Source: Pycnopodia helianthoides (lineage: Eukaryota; Echinodermata; Asteroidea; Forcipulatida; Asteriidae). Taken from it: a DNA stretch of 64,000 nucleotides. The notes below the pieces were generated by a model. That model was not told where the DNA came from. It made no database searches and worked only from the letters and a program-made list of their open reading frames with translations. The stretch lies in NCBI GenBank assembly GCA_032158295.1, contig CM063260.1, positions 14,100,452-14,164,451 of the forward strand. The letters run 5' to 3'. The position numbers and the translations under genes are program-made. How positions within the stretch are numbered: the first letter of the stretch is position 1; each line of letters starts with the position of its first letter. Below, in pieces: positions 22,753-35,636 of this stretch.

Positions 22753-23950
22753 ATTTTGGAAAGCAGGTGAAAATACTAACATCTTAAAAAATGACGACCG
22801 AACTGTCATGCGGATTTTGACTCCGGACATTTATTTTTGGGGTTTGAAAATACCATGAACACTCGTCAATAACTTTCTCAGTCGGATTGCTCGGAATCGA
22901 CGGTTTTCAGACTTCATCAATAAAAACATGAATCTAGTTCCAGCAACGAATTCTTATTAAGTTTTTTTGCATATCAATATTGATAACAGCTCCTATAATC
23001 GTATGTAAAGAAGACATAACAATTAATCATTGGCAAGTACAAGGTATAATCAATCGTTCAGATTTACATTTCTTAGGTACATAGTATCTTTTTTTCTTCT
23101 GGAGGGAGTGGGGTTGAAATATCTCTTAAAACCCCTATCTTTTTGTACAGTAATAATGTAGACGTTAAATGATTCAAATTCAATTGTATATGACTTTATA
23201 GCAATGTTTATCAGAGAGTGGAATAAAGTGAAAGACTATAATCCTGACATAGTGTCCACTATTCGATTCTATGAGATATGGCTTGTAATTCTGCCTGTAG
23301 GTATTGAATAACTATTTTTCTCATATAAAGAGAAAACCTATAAAAAGGTATTGACTTTAAAATCTATAAAGAGTAAACCACTCGATGAAAATGTCAAAGC
23401 GGGATCCCCCATCATGTTTCCATCGCCCCTCACCAGCCCCCACCCCAATACACACACCAACACTCCTTACATAGTGTAAGTATAGAGCGTAGTTTGTTCA
23501 GTGTCCAAAGTTGGCCCATAATACATCAATATTTACTTTTATTTTGAAAACAAAATTTTTAAGACAAAACACTTTCCCTCCTGCCGTTGATCTTTGTCTT
23601 AACCAGTCTTGCGGTTAACGTTTAGATACATTTTAGAAATCAAATCCCCCGAATATCTGTTCCCCTCATTCGCCCTCTTCACTCAATCAAATTGTAGAGT
23701 ATGGCGCCGCCACCGGCATGGAAAATTTTTCACCTTATCAGTGTTTTCATATACTGTGTGTCTAATGGGAAATCTCCCAGGAGTCAAAGTTCAACCTATG
23801 AGCTTAAAACTGATGAAGCGTGGTGTATATTTAACACACAGTATTGAAATCCAGGTATTATGAATTGAAGTATTTCCTTCAATGTGAGCAGTTCATACAG
23901 TAATTTACAACCAATGTAATCTCCTCCTGACTTTTAGAATACTCTACAAC
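22753..23950. other. 3' flank of IgR2 and 5' flank of IgR3
   Basis: No gene. It repeats the 20263-21480 organisation, with a TATA-like box at 23826. An in-frame ORF at 23609-23863 is made of this flank and is not conserved as coding between copies. Confidence 0.7.
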
Positions 23951-25982
23951 ATGGATTTAACGTCTTGGTTCAATCGTCTGCTCCTCGTGGTGTTCATTAT
24001 TTGTTCTCAGGATTCAACTCAACTCTTTGGGGTCGATTCACAAAGTGTAATCTTAACGAAACTTTCACCAGGGGTGTTTCGTTGAAGGTGACGAAGTGCA
24101 GCTACAATGTGATGTCGGTGGACTTGCAGCAGGCCATGTCATAGAATGGGTTAGAATCTACATGAACGAAGAAGTGTAATAGCAACGAATGGGACAAGTC
24201 TAGACCAGAGATATGAACTTGCAACATCTCCGTCTGGGATGTCAATTCAAGAAGTTCTTAGAATCAAAAACATCAGCAAAACACAAACATTATTCACCTG
24301 TCGTATTAATGAAATGACGAGCGGCAATCTTTCAAATTCAAGGAACATTGAACTATATGTTCATTACTTCCCATCACCAATTTACCCCATCTGCTTCCCT
24401 AATGGTTCCTTTACTGTACAAGAAGGAACGGAGCAAACTTTGAGCTGCACATCCGAGAAAGGGTACCCAACAGTAAGTGTGGAATTTTTGCCAACTCCGC
24501 CAACTGCTATTTTTGTGTGGAATCATTCGGAGAGCAACAACGAAGTCAAAGGATCTATCAATCTCACGATGATGAAACTTACAATGGTTATCAATTCCAA
24601 TGTAAGATCAATCTTCAAAATTTCCCAGATAGGAGTAGATCCTGTATCATCGGACCAATCACAGTGACTAATATGACAACTCAAAATCTAGGAGAAACTG
24701 AATCGAGTTCAACCCAAACAACAAATGACCCTTTTACAACAGATATTGGGAAAAGTATCCAAACAAAAACGAGCACCTCAGATGATATGAAGACAACTAT
24801 CAATCCATCCATCCTCCCTATTGCTATCATAGCAGGAGCCGCTGGTGGTGGTGGTTTCTTACTCCTTATAGTGATAACACTGATTGTACTATACGCTTGT
24901 AGATGTTGCTGCTTCAATGATAAATCACGCAGATCCTCATTATGGCTGACTGACTTACCACTTGCTGAAACAGCCGAAGACCCAAACATCGACCATGACA
25001 TTGATCGTAGTGAACCCAAGATGTCTACGAGCGCGTACCAGAATGAGACTGACCTCAAGACAGAAAACTCACCTGATCCAAGAATGCAGCAACAATCTGA
25101 ACCAGAACCATCCCATCTTGACACACAGGAGATGACAAATAATGTCGATGAGGCAGCAGACTTGATTGCTCCTAGAAAGTTCTCTACTCATTCTCAAAAC
25201 AATGACCAAGACAGTCCTAGATCGACAGGGATTTCTAGCTTTAAACTGACCAAGTCAGATAATCGCACCACTGACAAGGAAGATGTGGAGCATCTTGAAA
25301 CAGTAGAGCCCAATGAAGGAGATGTTCCCATGTATGGAGTGGTGAAGAAATCGAGTCGAGTCTCACAGGGAAGTAAGAAGAAACAACGGAGATTACGTCA
25401 GATGGGTCAGATCCTTGGGCCAATGCTTCACTCAATCAGCATGAGAACATAAATCCAACATCCATCGAGAACGACCATGCAGAGATGTCTCCCCTCTCTG
25501 ATGATCCAGGCCACAGCCGGAAACCAACAGCTTTAGTTAAACCTGTGTCCCACACCCCCAAACCACCCATTACCACTAAACCTGTTACAGAGCATCAGGC
25601 ATCACGCCGTACTAACACTAATCAAGCCCCACCAAGTGTAGCCAAAAAACCCATCAAGAAGTTCAAAGCCAAGGGGAGAAATCCATCAGCAGATGAGTTT
25701 GGGAATCGAGATGAGACGCCACCGCCTACTCCAGTAGCACCGAGTGTATCCCCACATCCTCCATCACCATCATCGCCTCTCATTGATCATGAGGAGATTG
25801 CCTCAGTGGAGGGAGGAGGCAATGAGGTACCACCGGACTCCCAGGAACCTCATGAGTCTAACGCTACTCATGATCATGACGTATTGTACGCTGACCTTGA
25901 TTTGCAGTCTGCAACATCTGACGCGATGCCTCAACCCCCACAAGAGGAACAGACATTGTATGCTAGTATCATGAGTAAGTAG
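23951..25982 (+). pseudogene. IgR3: Ig receptor, A/B ectodomain with long ITIM/ITSM tail, frameshifted
   Basis: The ectodomain is almost the same as IgR2 up to the end of Ig2; then the sequence switches to a different stalk, TM (LPIAIIAGAAGGGGF, glycine-rich) and long tail. Disabling changes against IgR2/IgR7: two bases lost near 24075, a one-base change near 24177 creating a stop, one base lost near 24569, and one base lost near 25387. The last segment (25485-25982) is open and ends VLYADLDL, a spacer, then TLYASIMSK. The usual YAEM (YxxM) motif is HAEM here. The tail also has a KKFKAKGR basic patch and proline-rich stretches. Probably non-functional, but it documents the inhibitory-type version of the IgR2 receptor. 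Confidence 0.87.
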
Positions 25983-27487
25983 AAGAATCATGGGTGTGGC
26001 ACTTAGTTGTTTGCGTTCGAAGAGAAGGAAAAGCACATACACTTTTTGTTGTTGCTTTCCGATCCTTATGAATAACCTATTAAGTTACCGAAGGCGACCC
26101 ATATCCATGTATAATCTTAAATGTTTTAAAGATTAGTAAAACATAGGCAATTGTTTATTCAGATTTTGAAAGAGCAAAAGATTACAAGCTTAAGTGTTGA
26201 TGTACATTAATGAACATAATCATACCATATTATGGTTTTAAAAGCTGTAGTTAAAAATATACCTTGTACTTGTAAAAACGTAGACAGAAAAATGACGCCT
26301 CGCAGACAAGCTTTTCTCCCTATACTTTAACATGTCCTATTGAACCTTGATTTAAATAAGACATATGTATAGAAAGAAACATGAGGTAGGCCTACCATCG
26401 AACAAATTTGAATGGAAATTTAATGTACATTTTTAGTGATTATACACACTTAACGTTGCTCGTGTAAAAACAGTGTTGTAATACTCGTACTCCGTACCCA
26501 CCCCGGATGGCCCAAGCTCTCGTACTCGAGTACGCTCGGTCTCCCTAGTACTCGGCACTACTTGATATACTCGACTCAAAAGTACTTGATTACAATACTT
26601 GTAAAATGGTTCAGTGATGGTTTAAGGCCGTGTACAGCATTTGTAAGACTAAAAGTATAAATGTTCACAGATTTGCACATAACTTACATGGTATGAAGAT
26701 GGTCATGGTGGAAAATTTCTCTTGAAATAGTTTTGCTTGAAATCTTATAGTTTTTGAGAAAACAGTTAAACATTTAGTTTTTATCACGGAGATAAAATCC
26801 TATGTTATAAAATTATTAGTATTTACCCGTGCTATGGGCTCAGGATTGTTGAAATGGAGAGGGTGCTTTCATATAATACACAACAGTTTGTAAATGATTG
26901 TTTTTTAACAAATGATCTTGTGCATTTTTAATGTCAATGATAACCTAAAAATGTAAAGGTGACGGGAGGAGAGAGGGTTTCTTGAAATACACATTTACTT
27001 TCATTGGAATGTTGAGCATTTCAAACAACCTTTGGGTAATAATGAATTGAGTGTGTTCTAATTGGATGTTTTCATATGAACTTATTCAAGTTGCGTTATT
27101 ATTTTGCAGTGCCTTTTTTATGGTTGGGTGTTATTATTATGTTATATACAAAGGAAAAAAAATTGGCAATTATACCAAAAAGTAGAATTGTAGTGTGCAT
27201 TTATTCTTAGAAAATACTAAAATATGTACACAAAGACGCGAAACGTAGATAGACATAATGTGCTATTTACACCGATAAATGTTAGCGAAAAACACAAAAT
27301 GTGGAACATGGAAGAAGGACTCTCAAGGAGTTATTAGTGGTAAATACAAGAATACCCATCTTAAAACTCATTTCATAAGACTGGTTGAGCCCTTCTTGCA
27401 TAGTTAATCAGCAGAATATTCATTGGTAGTTTGTACGATTTAAAAGAATATTGTCATAATTAAGTAAAAGATCTGGGCTCGTTTTAA

Positions 27488-27874
27488 AGGAACATTACAG
27501 AATTGGTTTTTGCTAACAAAACAGTTGCTTGCAGTGTAAGCACTTTATGTAATCCACCATATACATAAACTGACAAACCTGTGAGAAGTTTGAGATCGAT
27601 CGGCCATCTGGGTCACGAGAAAATAGTGAAAAACCAATTACACATTTGCATGAAATCATATAGATTCAACAAATGAATATAACGCTCACTGAGCGATAAA
27701 CTCCAATCGGAAAATTAGTTTATTCATTTCTCATCAAATTTGGCATTTCAGACAGAAATATTTCAAGGGATGTTTTCTACTATCATCATCATTAGACCGT
27801 GTAAGTTTTATGTAAATCTGTAATCAAAAAGTATATTTTACAAGTTTGTTTCTTACCAATTCTGTAATGTTCCT
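27488..27874. mobile_element. TTAA-flanked MITE, family 1, copy alpha
   Basis: The ends AGGAACATTACAGAATTGGT and ACCAATTCTGTAATGTTCCT are perfect inverted repeats, each bordered by TTAA (27484-27487 and 27875-27878). TTAA duplications are characteristic of piggyBac-type transposition. No coding capacity. Confidence 0.8.
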
Positions 27875-28464
27875 TTAATAAGCAAAAGTATATTGCAAAT
27901 TAATATCCAAGGATGACAAGCAGAGAGCCATTCTCAAGGAATACAAATGATATAGTAGTTTGACAGGTACTCTCTCCTGATAACATTTTCTTTCTATATT
28001 TGTATTTATTCATTTTGGTCAATGTAAATTTGGCCCCTTCAGTGATGTTTGAAGTTTGAAGTTTTTGCTTCACGAGTTTAAAATGGTGAATTTGTACATT
28101 GCTATTATGCATTTATTGGAGTAGTTTTAAAACCCAATTAGCTAAGATTTGTATTGCAATTTGGTTCAATGCTTAAATTTCCACATGTATTTCTGTGTAT
28201 AAAGATAATAAATGCTGTGTATTTTTTATTTCCGTGTTTACTCAAAGTTTTTGCATTGATCCAGAATATTTCGTTCTTACAAACATTTCAAATGAGTTCA
28301 AAAGGCTGTCTGGTTTCATAACGTAGAATTTGTAGAAAAACAACAAGAGACCGTGACGAAAAGGCTTTGTCAGTATAACTATGGGACTTGTGGCAGGAAT
28401 CAAACTTAGGCTGGGATGCTAGAAAAAGTTGTGTCGTTTGCAACAAACACACAAATCAACTTAA

Positions 28465-28839
28465 AGGTAAACGTTGCCTTTGATCGGTCGAGTTGGTCTA
28501 TAAAAAGCGTTTGTAACCGTTTGTTATAAAATGCATGGTTAGAAAGATGTTTTAAAAGTAGAATACAATGATCCACACAAATATGCCTCGAAATTGCGTG
28601 GTTTTCCTTGAACTTTGGGAACAAACACAGTCGGCCATTTTGTGGAGACAAAAAATTGGCTCCATAAAATGGCCGACTGTGTTAGATTTAAAAGGAAAAC
28701 CACGCAATTTCGAGGCATATTTGTGTGGACCACTGTATTCTACTTTTAAAACATCTTTCTAACCATATGCATTTTAAAACAAACGGTTTACAAACGCTTT
28801 TTATAGACCAACTCGGCCGATTCAAGGCAACGTTTACCT
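28465..28839. mobile_element. TTAA-flanked hairpin MITE, family 2, copy alpha
   Basis: This is an almost complete palindrome of 375 bp. The left arm starts AGGTAAACGTTGCC and the right arm ends GGCAACGTTTACCT; the arms meet near 28650 at ATTTTGTGGAG and CTCCATAAAAT blocks. It is bordered by TTAA at 28461-28464 and 28840-28843. Transcription across it would give a long hairpin RNA. Confidence 0.85.
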
Positions 28840-29591
28840 TTAACTCTGACATTTTCTTCAAAACTTTGAGGAATTTGAGTTTTATTTGTTTGTTAAAAAC
28901 ACCAACCTTTCCATTTAAAAGGCGCAGTGTCATGATTATAATTTGCTTGTGGCTGAACATTTTTACGCGCGCGCGTTGACGACCGTCACATCCCCAAAAA
29001 AGCTTTAAAGGGCGCCGTCATAAAGCTGAAACTTTCACAAGTGACTTTTATTGTGTATTTCTATATACTTTGCCCATATATCAGCGTTACGTTGACAAAA
29101 ACAATGTATGACCGTATGTACCATGAGGTCGATTGAAAAGTCAAAACCAAGACTGGATCAAATAATGGAAATGCAGTCAAAGTGCTGCGGGGCACCAAGA
29201 GGGAGGGAGGGGGGGGGGAGAAAGTGAGTAAGCGTGCCGAGAACACTACAGAACGGCAATTAAAAAGTTCATGTAGTTTGAATCCCAATGGCTTCAGATA
29301 GGTCATCGACCTATAGCATCAATTTATGTATCGACGAGTTCAGAACCTAATTTTTATACCCGCGTCACATCACGTGTATGTAAGGTTAGGTCTTCAGCTT
29401 AAATAGGCAAATCAAATCATTGAAGCGATGATGTCAACAGTAAAACCACTGTGCGCTCACTGTTAAACATAAAATACACTGTTCAGATAGTGAAGTTGAG
29501 ACTCGACTTGATAAAGCTCAAATTCGGCAATTGTCTCATAGTTTCCGTTTCTCATTCTGTGTACTTGTTCTTCAGTATTTAACTATCAACC

Positions 29592-30867
29592 ATGGCTTTA
29601 GGATGTTGGTTGATGCGTCTGCAATTACTGTGTGCTTGGTGCTCTATTTTTACATATACAGTTATTACGGCTGGTGCTGAAACTCTCATAATTACTAAAG
29701 CTTCACCAATGGGTGAAGTAGTGGAGGGTGATACAGTACAGCTAGATGTGATGCAACTAACCTGCAACCACGCATTTCATTGAGTGGACGAGAGTGGTCA
29801 TGTCATTACATGTGACACTCGCTACTAATGGGACCAGTGTATTAGACCCGAGATTTACTCTGAATGTAACTCATTCTTCACCACATTCTAGGGTTGAGTT
29901 TCTTACAATCAGTGATGTGCAGAAGGAGGATGCGTCACTGTACATCTGTATATTGAGGGATTCAGGAAGCATTTCTATTGCAGTGATGACACGAAGCATT
30001 TATCTATCAGTGCTTTACTTCCCATCTGCAATGTACCCCATCTGCATCCCTGATGGTCCTATCACTGTACAAGAAGGAACCACAGTAAACATGAGCTGCA
30101 CTGCTGAGTTATGAAACCCAGCAGTACAGATACAGATTCTTACGACTAATACTAGCTATGCATGGACTTATAGCACAGTTGGTAACGACCAAACGAGGTA
30201 TTTAAGTCTGAGTGTAAGTGCAACTAATCAAGGTGGTTCATATCAATGTAAAATCACTTCGACAAGATTCCCAAGTATGGAAGGATCGTGCACAATGGGT
30301 CCAATAAGAACAGTTGCCATGACGACACAACCATTCACAAGTCAGCCAACAACTCTACGCATTGACACAACAGCAAGTTCTTCAGCAAGTTCTTTTTCAA
30401 CTGTCCTCCAAACCAGTGACAATCAGGAAACAACGACAGCACCCATAGAAACCATCATCAGTGGAGAGTCGACAGGGATACCTTCATGTAAAGACTCCTC
30501 AACGAACATCATTCCATTACTGGCAGCCTTCATCATCGTTTTCATCCTCTTTATTGTCTCTCTCATCATCAACATCTTCTTCTTCAAACATCGACATCTT
30601 AAGATCACCAACGAGAAGGAATCCAATGTACCCAAAGCTGATCCCTACATGGAGCTGCAACCAACGGAGGACAAGAACAGAGTCTACATGGAACCTACTA
30701 CGGTTACAACTACCACACAAGATACCTACTACCAACCAGTTGAAGTAGAGACTGACAGCCCAGAGTATGACTACGCTCGGCCAGAGGGCAGCACCAACAC
30801 CAGTTATGAAGCGGTCAAACAGCCACAGAGTTCAGCTGAGAGACCATATCAGAATATTAACAATTAA
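29592..30867 (+). pseudogene. IgR4: C-type ectodomain with short tail, two indels and one nonsense codon
   Basis: It starts MALGCWLMRLQLLCAWC (signal peptide), quite unlike the A/B group, yet from the TM segment on it is nearly identical to IgR2. Against IgR6 it has lost one base near 29745 and one near 29770, 25 bases apart, and carries TGA at 30112-30114 where relatives have GGA in the Ig2 motif TEIGNPAVQ. Beyond that stop the frame is open to the end, including YMEL, YMEP, YEAV and YQNI. The hinge YFPSAMYPICIPDG and the MEGSCTMGP block are conserved. Readthrough would still leave the indels, so the copy is probably dead. Confidence 0.85.
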
Positions 30868-32055
30868 ATTTTGGAAAACAGGTGAAAATACTAACATCTT
30901 AAAATATGACGACCGAACTGTCATGCGGATTTTGACTCCGGACATTTATTTTTGGGGTTTGAAAATACCATGAACACTCGTCAATAACTTTCTCAGTCGG
31001 ATTGCTCGGAATCGACGGTTTTCAGACTTCATCAACAAAAACATGAATCTAGTTCCAGCAACGAATTCTTATTAATTTTTTTTGCATATCAATATTGATA
31101 ACAGCTCCTATAATCGTATGTAAAAAAGACATAACAATTAATCATTGGCAAGTACAAAGTATAATCAATCGTTCAGATTTACATTTTAGTACATATAGTT
31201 TGTTTTTTTTCTTGAGGGAGTGGGGTTAAAAATCTCTGAAAATCCCCTCTTTTTGTACAAATGTAGACGTTAAATGACTCATAATAAATTGTGTATGACT
31301 TTATAGCAAATGTTTATCAGAGAGTGGAATTAAAGTGAAAGACTATAATCCTGACATAGTGTCCACTATTTGATTCTATGTGACATGGCTTGTAATTCTA
31401 TCTGTAGATATTGAATAACTCTTTTTTCTTAAAGAGAAAACCTATAAAAAGGTATTGACTTTAAAATCTATAAAGAGTAAACCACTCGATGAAAATGTCA
31501 AAGCGGGATCCCCCATCATGTTTCCATCGCCCCTCACCACCCCCCCCCCCAATACACACACCAACACTCTGTACATAGTGTAAGTATAGAGCGTAGTTTG
31601 TTCAGTGTCCACAGCCGGCCCATAATACATCAATATCTACTTTTATTTTGAAAACAAAAAATTGTAAGACAAAACACTTTCCCTCCTGCCGTTGATCTTT
31701 GTCTTAACCAGTCTTGCGGTTAACGTTTAGATACATTTAGAAATCAAATCCCCCCGAATAGCTGTTCCCCTCATTCGCCCTCTTTACTCAATCAAATTGT
31801 AGAGTATGGCGCCGCCACCGGCATGGTAAAATTTTCACCTTATCAGTGTTTTCATATACTGTGTGTCTAATGGGAAATCTCCAAAGAGTCAAAGTTCAAC
31901 CTATGAGCTTAAAACTGATGAAGCGTGGTGTATATTTAACACACAGTATTGAAATCCAGGTATCATGAATTGAAGTATTTCCTTCAATGTGAGCAGTTCA
32001 TACAGTAATTTACAACCAATGTAATCTCCTCCTGACTTTTAGAATACTCTACAAC
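30868..32055. other. 3' flank of IgR4 and 5' flank of IgR5
   Basis: No gene. Same flank as after IgR1 and IgR2, showing that the whole 3' half of IgR4, not just its tail, is A-type. The AATAAA present after IgR1 and IgR2 is AACAAA here. TATA-like box at 31931. Confidence 0.7.
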
Positions 32056-34019
32056 ATGGATTTAACGTCTTGGTTCAATCGTCTGCTCCTCGTGGTGTTC
32101 ATTATTTGTTCTCAGGATTCAACTAAACTATTTGGGGTCGATTCACAAAGTGTAAACTTGACGATACTTTCACCAGGAGATGTTGTCGTTGAAGGTGTCG
32201 AAGTGAAGCTACAATGTGATGTCGATGGACTTGCAGCAGGCCATGTCATAGAATGGGTTAGAATGTACATGAACGAAGGAGTGATAATAGCAACGAATGG
32301 GACAAGTCTATACCAGAAATATGAACTTAAAACATCTCCGTTTGGGAAATCAATTCAACAAGTTCTTACCATCAAAAACATCAGCAAAACAGAAACATCA
32401 TTCGCCTGTCGTATTAATGAAATGACGAGCGGCAATCTTTAAATAGTAGCATTGAATTGTATATTCATTACTTCGCGTCACTAATTTACCCAATCTGTTT
32501 CCCTGATGGTGAGTTTACTGTACAAGAAGGAACGGAGCAAACTTTGAGCTGCACATCCGAGAAAGGGAACTCAACATTAAGTTTGGACTTGTTACCAAAT
32601 ACGCCAACTGCTGTTATTATGTGGATGTATTCGGAGAGCATCAACGAAGTCAAAGGATTGATCAATCTCACAATGAATGAAACTTATAATGGTTATCAAT
32701 TCCAATGTAAGATCAACTCTTCATATTTTCCAGAAAGGAATAGATCATGTATCATCGGACCAATCACAGTGACTAATATGACAACTCAAAATCAGGGGAA
32801 ACTGAATCGACATCCTTAGATAATATGAAGACAACTATCAATCCATCCAGGCTCCCTATTGCCATCATAGCAGGAGCCGCTGGTGGTGGTGGTTTCTTAC
32901 TCCTTATAGTGATAACACTGATTGTACTCTATGTTTTTAGATGTTGCTGCTTCAAGTGATAAATCACGCAGATCCTCATTATGGCTGACTGACTTACCAC
33001 TTGCTGAAACAGCCGAAAACCAAACATCGACCGTGACATTGATCGTAGTGAACCCAAGATGTCTGCGAGCGCGTACCAGAATGAGACTGACCTCATGACA
33101 GAAAACTCACCTGATCCAAGAATGCAACAACAATCTGAACCAGAACCATCCCATCTTGACACACAGGAGATGACAAATAATGTCGATGAGGCAGCAGACT
33201 TGATTGCTCCTAGAAAGTTCTCTACTCATTCTCAAAACAATGACCAAGACAGTCTAGATCGACAGGGATTTCAAGCTTTAAACTGACCAAGTCAGATAAT
33301 CGCACCACTGACAAGGAAGATGGGGAGCATCTTGAAACAGTAGAGCCCAATGAAGGAGATGTTCCCATGTATGGAGTGGTGAAGAAATCGAGTCGAGTCT
33401 CACAGGGAAGTAAGAAGAAACAACCGGAGATTACGTCAGATGGATCAGATCCTTGGGCCAATGCTTCACCCATCAGCATGAGAACATAAATCCAACATCC
33501 ATCGGAGAATGACCATGCAGAGATGTCTCCCCTCTCTGATGATCCAGGCCACAGCCGGAAACCAACAGCTTTGGTTAAACCTGTGTCCCACACCCCCAAA
33601 CCACCCATTACCACTAAACCTGTTACAGAGCATCAGGCATCACGCCGTACTAACACTAATCAAGCCCCACCAAGTGTTGCCAAAAAACCTATCAAGAAGT
33701 TCAAAGCCAATGGGAGAAATCCATCAGCAGATGAGTTTGGGAATCGAGATGAGACACCCCTACCTACTCCAGTAGCACCGAGTGTATCCCAACATCCCCC
33801 ACCACCCTTATCGCCTCTCATTGATCATGAGGAGATTGCCTCAGTGGAGGGAGGAGGCAATGAGGTACCACCGGACCCCAGGAACCTCATGAGTCTAACG
33901 CTACTCATGATCATGACGTATTGTACGCTGACCTTGATTTGCAGTCTGCAACATCTGACGCGATGCCTCAACCCCCACAAGAGGAACAGACATTGTATGC
34001 TAGTATCATGAGTAAGTAG
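32056..34019 (+). pseudogene. IgR5: A/B ectodomain with long ITIM/ITSM tail, heavily decayed
   Basis: Duplicate of IgR3 at an offset of about 8.1 kb. Ig1 is open to 32439, where a two-base loss brings TAA into frame. Ig2 (32457-32819) is open and then breaks. About 75 bases of the stalk are deleted near 32800-32825. Further one-base changes occur near 32955, 33015, 33250, 33272, 33466, 33503 and 33875. The TM (LPIAIIAGAAGGGG) and the end of the tail (YADLDL, TLYASI) are visible in different frames. The YAEM motif is HAEM. It is clearly a pseudogene; the intact parts are useful for comparison only. Confidence 0.88.
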
Positions 34020-35636
34020 AAGAATCGTGGGTGTGGCACTTAGTTGTTTGCGTTCGAAGAGAAGGAAAAGCACATACACTTTTTGTTGTTGCGTTCCGAT
34101 CCTTATGAATAACCTATTAAGTTACCGAAGGCAGACCCATATCCATGTATAATCTTAAATGTTTTAGAGATTAGTAAAAAATAGGCAATTGTTTATTCAG
34201 ATTTTGAAAATCAAAAGATTACGAGCTTAAGTGTTGATGTACATTAATGAACATAATCATACCATATTATGGTTTTAAAAGCTGTAGTTAAAAATATACC
34301 TTGTACCTTGTAAAAACGTGAACAGAAAAAATGACGCCTCGCAGACAAGCTTTTCTCCCCATACTTTAACATGTCCTATTTAACCTTGATTTAAATAAAA
34401 CACCTGTATATAAAGAAACACGAGGTAGGCCTACCATCGAACAAATTTTAATTGAAATTTAGTGTACATTTTTAGTGTTGTAATACTCGTACTCCGTACC
34501 CCCCCCCCCCCACCCCCGGATGGCCCAAGCTCTCGTACTCGAGTACTGCTCGGTCTCCCTAGTACTCGGCACTACTTGATATACTCGACTCAAAAGTACT
34601 TGATTACAATACTGGTAAAATGGTTCAGTGATTGTTTAAAGGGTGTAAAGGTAAGATTAAAAATAAAAATGTTCACAGATTTGCACATAACTTACATGGT
34701 ATTAAGATGGTCATGGTGGAAAACTTCCCTTGAAATAGTTTTGCTTGAAATCTTTTAGTTTTTGAGAAATTAGTAAAGCAATTAGTTTTCATCACGGTGA
34801 TAAAATCCGATGTTTGAAAACAGTGAAAACATATATTACTGTTTCCTTGTGACTCTGATGACCAATTGAGCTTAAATTTTCAAAGGTTTGTACGTATGCT
34901 TTAAGCAGAAATAAAAGACACTTACTGTGTTAGAAGACAGCGGCAGTAAATCTGGACATGAATTTATGAAACTATTACTATTTACACCTGCTATGGACCC
35001 AGGATTGTTGAAATAGATAGGGTGCTTTCATCTAATACAAAACAGTTTGTAAATGATTGTTTTTAACAAATGATCTTGTGCATTTTTAATGTCAATGATA
35101 ACCTAAAAATGTAAAGGGGACGGGAGGGAGAGGGTTTCTTGAAATTCACATTTTCTTTCATTGGAATGTTGAGCATTTCAAGCAACCCTTGGGTAATAAT
35201 TAATCGAGAGTATTCTAATTGTATGTTTTCATATGAACTTATTCAAGTTGCGCAATTACTTTGCAGTGCCTTTTTATGGTTGGGTGTTATTATTATGTTA
35301 TATACAAAGGAAAAAAAATTGGCAATTATACCAAAATTGTAGTGTGCATTTATTCTTAGAAAATACTAAAATATGTACACAAAGACGCGAAACGTAGATA
35401 GACATAATGTGTTATTTACACCGATAAATGTTAGCGAAAAACACAAAATGTGGAACATGGAAGAAGGACTCTCAAGGAGTTATTAGTGGTAAATACAAGA
35501 ATACCCATCTTAAAACTCATTTCATAAGACTGGTTGAGCCCTTCTTGCATAGTTAATCAGCAGAATATTCATTGGTAGTTTGTACGATTTAAAAGAATAT
35601 TGTCATAATTAAGTAAAAGATCTGGGCTCGTTTTAA

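Larger units (their letters stand above)
25983..29591. other. Spacer between IgR3 and IgR4 (8.1-kb unit alpha)
   Basis: No supportable gene. It contains a degenerate TACTCG-rich inverted element (about 26480-26605), two TTAA-flanked hairpin MITEs (27488-27874 and 28465-28839), and the 5' flank of the C-type receptor from about 28980. The whole spacer is repeated nearly base for base at 34020-37752 and, more diverged and without the MITEs, at 42258-48212. ORFs on both strands at 28400-28980 are the two arms of the hairpin. Confidence 0.75.

Noticed and set aside
23609..23863. 84-codon ORF upstream of IgR3
   Set aside because: It is the receptor 5' flank; equivalent flanks of IgR2, IgR5 and IgR7 are not open.
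28406..28980. Several ORFs on both strands that resemble each other
   Set aside because: They are the two arms of the palindromic MITE read in different directions.
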